Below the pieces are notes generated by a model. The model was not told where the DNA came from. It was given only the letters and a program-made list of their open reading frames with translations, and searched no databases. From Hericium rajendrae (taxonomy: Eukaryota > Basidiomycota > Agaricomycetes > Russulales > Hericiaceae), in assembly GCA_033439255.1 (NCBI GenBank), contig CM065878.1, positions 3,038,001-3,102,000 of the forward strand: a DNA stretch of 64,000 nt, read 5' to 3'. Shown here in pieces: positions 55,475 to 64,000 of this stretch. The translations under genes were made by a program, and so were the position numbers. The first letter of the stretch is position 1. Each line of letters opens with the position of its first letter.

Positions 55475-57394
55475 CTAGTCATATATTGCTAACGTTGTGC
55501 CGCGTTCGGAATCACTGTCTGTGTCCGAGATCACGATCGTCGAGGTTGAATATGGCAAATTGGCCGGAGGTCGTCTCGACGAAGAGCGACCTGCCTTGTT
55601 GGTATGAGTTGCAGAGCGTATAGTGGATTCTTTCATCTTCCCGCGTGCCTTACGGGGAGATGGGGAGACAACAAATCGCGAGGTGCCGTAGAGATGCTCG
55701 TCGGAGTCAGAGTCTTCGTCGTCTCTAGCTCCAGGGGGCACGACACGACCTCGATTAGATGGAGAGCCGACACGTCGTGAGTTACTGCCAGCTTGATGCA
55801 ACTGGTTATTGGCCAGAATGTTCCCATTATTTGAGTTCTTCGAGGCCAACCGCTTTGACACCGTGTCGCGGAGTTTCGTTCTTCTTTGACGAGGCTTGAG
55901 GAAGGGGATATCAGCATTCGGTCCCACTGGACCGCAGAACGCTCACCGATACGTAGCGCAAAGCATCTTGTCGACTCTTGATGATTTCTGCTGATGCCGT
56001 CGACTGTTCAACTTCATCGGCGGAGGCGTCACAAAGATCATCGACTTCATCAAGTTCGTGATCCTCGCTCGAGCCCCTGATGTCAACGTCACTGGGTCTT
56101 TGGTTGCGCGGCGCAGGAACCTCATTGTTCTCGTCGTCCGAGGACTCGATCTCCATATCGCTGGATGCCTGAACGCGAGGCGCGTGATAAAGGTCTTCTT
56201 CGTCGTCATCATCGGAAAGGGTGAGATCTATGAAAATAGGACCGTCGATCTCTTCATTGTTGCCGCTAGAGTCATGTTCCTCTTCGTCGGCGTCGCTATC
56301 ATCGTTGGTGAGATCAATGAAGATCCGCTCGATCTCAGGCTGCATTGGCTCGGTCTCGGGCTGATCAGGTTGTGCAGTATATGAAGGCCCTGCGTGTCTC
56401 GAGGAGGAAGCATGAGACTCTGGCACGAGCTCGGGGTATACATTTTCCTGGAAGGTGCGAGTTCTAATGGATCTTGGAGTGACTTTCTGTTTCTTCGTCT
56501 GCTGAGCGTGATCACTGTTCCCTGAAAATTGGCGTTTCCGTTTCTTGTCGTTGGTGACCGAGTAGAAATCCGTGTCATGGCTGAAAAGGGCTGAGGACAA
56601 ATATGACGGTAAAATTATGGGATACCATACCATCTGTCGTATGCCTTGACTGCTACATCAATGATTGGCTCATACGTTGTCGAAACCCATTCGCGTACAG
56701 CAGAGAATCCCTTCTCAATATAAAGGCACCGATAGCCATCTCCATAGTGTCGGCGGCGGCCTTGACAATGTTCTTAGGTATCTGTGCCCTGACCTGCTTT
56801 CCAATCATCGTAGCAGCGTGCCGTTTCAATTGTGCCACAGGTTGTAGTACAGAGCCTTTCTTTGCCGCGCGTCTGTCGATCTTTTCAGCGAGCAAAGAGA
56901 ATACAAGATTTGTGACAAGGGGTGAGCGGATCTCCTACGGAAGGCGGTGGTCTGCATGGTGCATAATCATGAATGCAAGGGATAGAAGGAGCGCGTACGG
57001 TCATGAAGCCGGGGGGAGCCGCTGGAAAGTGCTCGTAGAGCTCAAGAGCGAGGCAGAGGTACATGAGAGCATCGCCGATAAACTCAAGGCGTTCGTTCCC
57101 ATCTCTACAGGCGCCTGGTTGAGACCAAAGGATGTTGGACCAAGTGCGGGCATGAATGGCGGGAAGACACGGGTCGAAATCGTGTGCACTGATAGCGATG
57201 ATCGTTGAGTTGAGGATGGTTCCATACGAGTGCGTTCGCAAATTCGGCATGATGGACGCGTACGGGCGCGACAGCTAGCGTACTTACTGTCGCTGCTAGG
57301 ATGTGGTACACAATTGTTGAACAAGCCCGAGAGGCGGGGGATGGGCGGGGAGACCGAGGAGGGGGTTAAGGTCTAGCGCACGTGTTGACCTCAT
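55475..57394 (-). CDS. RNase III-domain protein with acidic tail bearing SUMO-interaction-like motifs
   Basis: Predicted double-strand-RNA endonuclease. The RNase III signature NERLEFIGDALMYLCLALEL is at about 57030-57095, and the second catalytic site DTMEMAIGA at about 56727-56753; together they supply the usual Glu/Asp residues. Between are LVTNLVFSLLAEKIDRRAAK and IPKNIVKAAADT. After an intron ending at 56572 the protein continues with basic KKRKRQF and KKQK (probable nuclear signal), then a long acidic tail with IFIDLTNDDSDADEEE, IFIDLTLSDDDDEED and IVISDTDSDSE, matching SUMO-interacting motif patterns. No dsRBD, PAZ or helicase is seen, so it is not a Dicer. The frame breaks near 56722 and 55925. 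The N-terminus and start are uncertain. Confidence 0.8.
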
Positions 57395-57487
57395 TGTCGA
57401 ACATCACCTGATGGGATCTTGTTTTTGTGCGAGCAAGACGCGCTGGTGCGAGGACGCCACAGCAGCAGCACAAGCTGCCTCCTTCCC

Positions 57488-60400
57488 ATGGCTTTCTCCC
57501 AGTCCTTCGCTGCCTATGGCCCCCTCTCCTCCTCCATGGGCTCGAGTGCCTTCTCCACCCGCCATCCGCCACCTTCTGCTAAACCTCCACCTCTTCTTGA
57601 CCTACCTTCACTTCAGGCCGCTAGCCGAATACTGCAAGACCAGTCTGCCAAGGATGCACAGTCAATACCTGACTTGGGGGACATGCTGACGATCCGTATG
57701 TCTGTCCAAAGATGCCGTCAAAATAGCCTCACTCAGGTCGTACATATCTAGCTGGAATGCCTTCTTCAGCCTCGTACATCGTCTTCCCGGACGATTATCG
57801 AGTCCCGTTTCAGAAGCGACGGCTCATTGCCATACCTGAGGGACTCTTTCAGTTTTACAATAGTTCGTCTTGCCGCATGTTACGCGTCATGCCGCACGGA
57901 GCTCTCATGCATGATGACAGCTACGGAGGTTGTGTCCCACATGGGAATCATTCCTGAAATCGACCGGGTCTGGGTCTCCATAGACCACAAGCTATTTCTC
58001 TGGGATTATGTCGAAGGGTAAGCTCTTGTCAAACAGCTCTTTGCAGGAGCTGAACCAGTCCCGCTTCAGTCAAGAGCTCAGTACATATTTTGACCAGCCA
58101 GACGTGATCACGAAGGTCATCGCTGTGAAGCCCAAACCTGGCGTCTTTGTTGACGAGATACAGCATCTCTTGGTCATCTGCACACCGCTGACTGTCCTCC
58201 TCCTTGGCGTGTCGGCCACCGACGTACCTGGGCCAAACAACCGCATGCGAAAGGATATTAAGATGTACGCGACTGACATGTTAGTAACCTGCGACGTCGA
58301 GATGATTGATGTCGCCGGCACAAATGACGGGCGAATATTTATGGCTGGTTCTCAAGACGGCCACCTCTATGAACTCCACTATCAAGAAAAGGAAGGTTGG
58401 TTCGGAAAACGAATACAGCTGATCAACCATTCCATTGGTGGTGTGCAGAGTTTCCTCCCTCGATTCACGCCCCAAAAAGTGGAAGGTTAGTCCCAGGAAC
58501 TTACTATCCCTGTCTGTTCAACCTAAAATGTCTATGCCAGATCGCATTGTCTCCGTGGTCTCCGATTTATCACGCAATATTATTTATACGCTCACCGCAA
58601 ATAGTGTCATATCATTGTATTCACCAATCAGCGACAAATCTGTGCATCTGTTCCAAACGATCCAAAATCTTTACAAGCTTGCCCAGGAGAAGGCGCCCGG
58701 CTCCCCCGCGCTGACGCCAAAAGCCTTCCAGGTCATATCTCTGCATATCATAGATCCCAATGAGTCGCGATCAGGCGTTCAGCTTATGGCCATTACGACG
58801 AATGGCGTACGTCTCTATTTCGCACCTTCGGCACAGCCCTACAGCTATTATTCCAGCGGCGGAAATGAGCCTATGCGGGGACACCGTGCCCTTCAACTCA
58901 TCCACGTGCGCCTTCCCCCTCCCAATTTGCTTCACCCCGATGAGCAAAGTAGCCCATATCGTGCGCCCTCAGGATATGGGGCCCACGCGCAGCCCGTCTT
59001 CAACCTCACGACCTTATATCGTTTCTGCTTTGGAAAATTGCGTCTATTCTGCTGGCCTCACCATCGCTGCCCAGCCCGGCGACACAGACGGAACGGACTT
59101 CTTGCTCTGCATGTCACCCGACTTGACACGGATAGGGAATCTAGGTCAAGCAGTATCGCAACTTCCGCAGTACCCCACTCCATCTTACGGCGCTGTGTCA
59201 GGATCTCAGAGACCGCCTTTGACGGAGCGTGCTGCTCTGCTGGCTATACCCGGAAGGACATGGGCCATGGCTCCCGTCACCCGACCAAAGGCCTTCCTTG
59301 CCACCACGCTGGCGTTGATGCATCCACCTGCCCCTGTCATAACCAATGAACTGGCATACCAGTTTTTGGAGCCACCACGGCAATTTATGATACTCACGAA
59401 CGTGGGCATCACGATTCTGGCAAAGCGGCGCGCATTAGACTGGTTACGCGACGTCATCGAAGAAGTGCAAGCGGAAGGCAATGTACAGCCTATCATCGAG
59501 TTCCGGGACAGGTAGCTCCATTATGTGATCCTCGGCGATCCATTTCTAACGCTCATCACAGCTTTGGTCGCGATCAAACCTGTGCCATGCTGCTTGCGCT
59601 GGCCAGCGGCAATACGTTCCTAGATCTCAACGAACAATCGGCGCTGGGAACGATTACTACGCTGAGCCCCGAAGTAGTCAATGTCGCGAAGCAGGCCTTC
59701 TACGACTTTGGAGAACGACCTATATGGGCCGAAAGAGCCACATACGGAACCAGTAAGTAATTTAGATGTTCTCCATCCATCTCCTTACCACGGGTTCCGC
59801 ATTCTATCAGGCGATGGTTCCGGTACTTCGTTATTTAGCGGTCGCCGAGAGGGCTTCGCCCTATACTTCTCAAGGCTTATACGGCCAATATGGAAGAGCA
59901 GATTAACGATACCCGGGTGCGGTCTCAATTTTCATGCATTGAATGGGGAGTGATTGACGAATCGGAACCTTAGCCCTTCGGGATTACATGTGTCAAACAT
60001 CCTCGAAGATGTCCTCTCTATGGTCAGAAGAACCTGTTCGCCCTAAAGGACTTGCTTGACAAGAATCCTCACCTGTTCCACTCGGCCACAGGCGATTACG
60101 CTGGCGCTCGCGTAGCATCAGCCGGGGAGCAAGAGGCATGGAAGGTCAGTGTGCTGATGCTCCACATGTAACGTTGTACTCACGGAGGCAATGGCAGGCG
60201 GAGCAAAACTCTGTTGCCCAGTTACAATCACTGTTAGAACGGACGATTGAAGGCGCCTCATTCTTCCTCCTGCTCAATGATCACAGAATTGGCGAGCTTA
60301 TTGCACAGTAAGCCTGCCTAGCTCGCATCGTTCGCACGCCCATACTGAGGAGGTATTCTGGTAATTAGGGTCGATGCGGAGACTCAGAAGCTAATCACTT

Positions 60401-62610
60401 TGTTGACGTTCGAAGAGCTGATTACGGGCCCGAACGGCGTGACGGCGTCTCGCGCATTGGTCAACGTCGTCATAGATCAACAGATTGGTCAACAGATTGC
60501 TGTAAGTACGTCCGTCGACCACCGCGGCCCTTCGTTAAAAATGCCCATCTTCCAGGTTGACACGATCAGTGATGTTCTTCAGTCGCGATGCGGTTCTTTC
60601 TGCAGCACCGACGATGTCATGATATACAAGGTATATTTTTGCCCTTGATAAATCCTCGGCTTCTTACCTCTCCTCTAAAAAGGCAAAGGAGAACACACGT
60701 CGGGCACTGGAAAGCCGTAATCCAGCGGAGCGCCAAAACCATCTCAGCGAGTCTTTACGGTACGTGCCGCTGTGCTCCCACGCATTCTCCCGTCTGATGA
60801 TTGCCGCCCGGGCCAGGCTGTTCATGAAAGGCGCGCGCATTCTCGACTTTGAAAAGCTCCGAGAAGTGATCGGTGACTATCAGCAACTCAACTACGCTCA
60901 GGGCGCGGTTGAGCTTCCTCTGTACTGTGCGGACGCGTTGGACCCAGACCGTCTCGGCGTCGAGTTCTGGTACAAAAACCCGTCGCTACTGTGGCCAGAT
61001 GCATCGGCTCCGGCTTCGAACGCTGCGTCTAGCGCGCCGTCCACGTCGGCCGTGGCCCTGACGGGCGTAGACTCTAGGAGGGAGTTCTGGGAGAAGCGCG
61101 CGAAATGCTACAGTCTGGTCTTGAATTCGCTCGAGACGCTTGAGGCGAAGGCTCTCAAGGGTGGCGATGAGGCTGAGCGAGTGCGCTCTCATGCCTATGA
61201 GCTGGCCTTCGCCAGCTCAGATGAGATGTTTCATTGCCGGCTGTACGAATGGCTGATCAGCAGAGGACTTGCGGACGAGCTCCTGGAGGTCAGTGTTCTT
61301 GGATTCTACCCGCTACATGTTTTCATAACTTGAGATCAGATGCGCCCGCAATACTTGGAAGCATATCTCAAACGCGATCCGCCGACGGTCGACAAGTACC
61401 AACTCCTGTGGCAGTTCTATGTGAAAGACGGTCAACCAATTAAGGCGGCCGAGGTCCTCTGTGCTCTTGCAGAGTCGGTGGAGTACGTCGATCTGCCTAA
61501 AAATGTGTGTCTGGTCTGACCTGGTCTCCTTCAGCTTCCAGCTTCCCTTGACGCGACGTCTGGAATACCTGACACTAGCGGTGGGGAACGCCAAGGCCCA
61601 TCCGGTCTCTGTCGGTGGTCAATACGAGTCGGCGATCGCTTTCCTGACAGACCTGGAAGAAAAGCTCGAAGTGGCTCAGGTGCAACTGGAGATCTTCAAT
61701 GTCTTGTCGCCATTGGCGCAGGTGCAAAGTGATACTGAGCTCAGAGAGCGCGTTGAACTGCTGGAGAAGGGTCTTTACAATGTGACCGAGGTATGCAGTA
61801 CTTGATTCAGCATGGATGTGCTCACTGATGTTTGCTCTTCAGTTGTATCAAGTCTATGCAGAGCCATACGATCTTCCGACCGTCAAGCTCCTCATCATCC
61901 ACGTGTCTCAGCACCGAGACGAGAGACTTGTCACGGAGATATGGAGTCGGCTGATCGATGATAGTAAGAGACCGACGCTCCCACATGGCTCCACCCACTG
62001 ACGGAGCTTCGTATTAGTCGTGGCACAGAATCTCCCCCCAGCTGAAACGGCTGACGCCATCCAAGCACAGGTCGTCCCTCTCGGTCAGCGCTTCTACCCT
62101 TCTGATTCTGCATTCCCCTTCCGTACGTATACTAAGCCTGAAATATCGTTCTTCGCTGACCTACGGCTCGCGATCAGGGCATATTGCCATGCTGCTTGTT
62201 CGGTTCCACTTGGCACACGTGGATGATATCCCTCCAGGCTGGGTCCCACGTATACTAGTCCAATGTGGGATTCCCTACGCCGAGATCTGGGATGTGCTGC
62301 ACCAGATGTATGATTCCCAGGTACGTCGATCCTGCTGTGTTGCATGGCACCAGTATTGACTTCCGGTTTCAAATCGCAGGTACCTCCATTCAACACACAG
62401 TGTGCGGTACAGACCATCTCCTCCGCCATCTGCATTCTCCTGCAAGACTGGGTCGACACAGCCAAGCGGAATCCGTCTGAATTCTTCCCAGCCGATCGGG
62501 TGGACTCGGCTGTGGACGTATACCTGCGTGAATTAGAGACTGGTGAAGCCAGGAAAGCCACCCGCGAGGGATACGAGCGAATACGGCGGGAGCTGCGACG
62601 GAACTGGTGA
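57488..62610 (+). CDS. NUP170: Nucleoporin NUP155/NUP170 family
   Basis: Inner-ring scaffold nucleoporin. Start MAFSQSFAAYGPLSSSMGSS. The beta-propeller half has VFPDDYRVPFQKRRLIAIPE, MGIIPEIDRVWVSIDHKLFL and WDYVEG, AVKPKPGVFVDEIQHLLVIC, RIFMAGSQDGHLYELHYQEK and VYSAGLTIAAQPGDTDGT-type sequence. The alpha-solenoid half includes LKDLLDKNPHLFHSATGDYA, FEELITGPNGVTASRALVNV, LPLYCADALDPDRLGVEFWY, LEAYLKRDPPTVDKYQLLWQ, TRRLEYLTLAVGNAKAHP and ends YERIRRELRRNW. About 15 introns, mostly with clear consensus. The frame breaks near 58975, and 59880-60020 is not fully resolved. Essential-type scaffold, so errors are likely. Divergent from the RNase III gene, with about 93 bp between starts. Confidence 0.92.
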
Positions 62611-62850
62611 CGACTTGTCGTATATGATGTCAACACGCTGCGCCAGATCGCTGTAGATGAGGTTGTACATGGAACGACTGCACGATAGTTATATATATTG
62701 CAAAATAATTTCACGCATACCGACAGCATCCGAAAACAAAATAGCAGATAAGAGTGGCGAGTAATAAAAACTGACGAGGTTGCATATATCCTGCACCTAA
62801 GTCCATAATCGAGAGTGGAGCCCGCTGTATGAACGACCTAGCAGGCGGTA

Positions 62851-63876
62851 TCAATTGACTTCCAGGATGATATCCTCCGCACGCAAGAGAATCCGCTTCG
62901 TAAGAGACTCCGTGAGCTGATAAACTTTGTAGAGTGCCCTGGCAACCCACATGTCATGAGCATAGTTTACAAGCGAACGGCAAACGCAGTCTGACCTGCA
63001 AGCACCGAGAACCAGCAGCACGACGATGACGATTGCTGCAGCGTCCCCCGACCCTGAGCTCCGTCTACTCCGACCACCTCTAAATCTGGCGATCCAGTGA
63101 ACCGGCCCTAACAACGGTAGCGAAAGGAGCATGTGCACGAGGGAGCCCGCCCCGACGACCGGCAAGCCGAGGATGAAACGCTGGACGAGGCGCTTGAGCA
63201 GGCCTGGAGGCGGCCGCGGAACCTGTGCAGATACTTCGGGGGAGATATGCGTCCGCGATCCGAATGCGTCCGGATCAAGGATCCCGACAGAGTCGTCTTG
63301 AAGGATGCGTAGGGCGGCACGGACGAGTTCGTGGCCGACGTCGATCGGATTCGTCCAGAAGGGGCTGAACACGTAGTAGTCAGACGACGTGAGCGACGGG
63401 TCCTCGAATGCTGAGAGAAACGTTGTCGTCAGGAACGAGGAGGCTAGAACAATTAGGACAAAGAACACGGTCGATAGACCGCCTATCACAACTACGGAAG
63501 CTGTGAGCGCGTGAAAGGGCATCGAGGCCTTGTCTCATACCGGGGTTGGTGGCAACACCGACGACCTTGGTGCGTGCGAAATGGTAGCGGTAATGGCACT
63601 GCGGACAAGCGAAGAATGCGGAAGAACTCGGCGATGAGTTCCGCCAGCGCTGAAGGCACTTAACGTGGACGTACTGCAGATGGGCGGCGTGGAACTGTCA
63701 AGAGGAGTTTACGAAATTGAGGTAGGAGCAAGAACACTCACACTGATGGAACCCCTGCAAAGGCAGGGTCGTATAAGGCGGCCGAGGGTATCGTCTGGAC
63801 CATCAAGACAGATTCTGCATTGTTTCTCCTCGGAGCTCGCATCTCCCTCGGTGTGCGCATCCTGCGGTGAATTCAT
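62851..63876 (-). CDS. RING-CH (MARCH-type) membrane E3 ubiquitin ligase
   Basis: Start MNSPQDAHTEGDASSEEKQC. The RING-CH finger begins CRICLDGPDDTLGRLIRPCLC, is interrupted by an intron, then continues YVHVKCLQRWRNSSPSSSAF with the zinc-binding His and Cys, and FFACPQCHYRYHFAR. Membrane segments follow: ALTASVVVIGGLSTVFFVLI, VVGAGSLVHMLLSLPLLGPV and AAAIVIVVLLVLGACR. The C-terminus is TKRILLRAEDIILEVN. The layout (N-terminal RING-CH, then several helices) resembles fungal Doa10/SSM4-like and MARCH proteins, but it is much shorter than Doa10. The frame seems intact, with four exons. Converges on NUP155/170. Confidence 0.88.
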
Positions 63877-64000
63877 GGCATGGGAGATGGTGAGAAGCTC
63901 CAAGTCAGGCGCGCGACTTACTGCAGCGCGTCTACACGTGATTGTCGGCGTCTATTGACCACCAAAATGTTGGCCTCGCTGTTACTTTTCGAGAGTCAAC

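Overview
This window is nuclear DNA of a filamentous basidiomycete, most likely an Agaricomycete. Genes are densely packed on both strands and broken by many GT-AG introns of about 50-60 nt. The content is fungal: a fused HIS7, a NoxA-type NADPH oxidase, a cytochrome b5-sphingolipid delta-8 desaturase, Pal1, She9/Mdm33 and a QDE-1-type RNA-dependent RNA polymerase. I saw no tRNA, rRNA, CRISPR array, transposon or long repeat.

Layout. 1-13.3 kb: an eIF4E-binding/4E-T-like protein running off the left edge, a cellular RNAi-type RdRP, SmD2, pescadillo (NOP7), a small protein with an LRAT-like His...Cys motif, and an APH-fold kinase. 13.6-24.8 kb: a Sec7-PH Arf-GEF, an uncharacterised protein carrying four copies of a KLxR-type motif, a tubulin-tyrosine-ligase family protein, a degenerate coding-like stretch and an NmrA-like oxidoreductase. 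25.6-36.9 kb: phosphoglycerate dehydrogenase and HIS7 sharing a 204 bp divergent promoter, then Pal1, the desaturase, ribosomal protein eL13 and a disordered Ser/Pro-rich protein. 37.4-47.4 kb: a methyltransferase, She9/Mdm33, a single-pass membrane protein, two uncharacterised proteins and TAF5. 48.0-63.9 kb: a RecQ helicase, NoxA, MAD2, an RNase III protein with SUMO-interaction-like motifs, NUP155/170 and a RING-CH membrane E3 ligase.

Most of these are housekeeping genes with no common pathway. Two pairs deserve attention as possible functional links: SER33-HIS7 (head-to-head, with near-consensus Gcn4/Cpc1 sites), and the RdRP with the RNase III protein (both RNA-silencing-type enzymes, but about 47 kb apart).

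A general caution: in well over half of the conserved genes, including essential ones (HIS7, TAF5, NUP155), the reading frame breaks at single positions, usually as if one base were missing. This looks like residual assembly error more than gene decay, so several models cannot be read straight from the sequence as given. Exon boundaries were worked out by eye and some are approximate.
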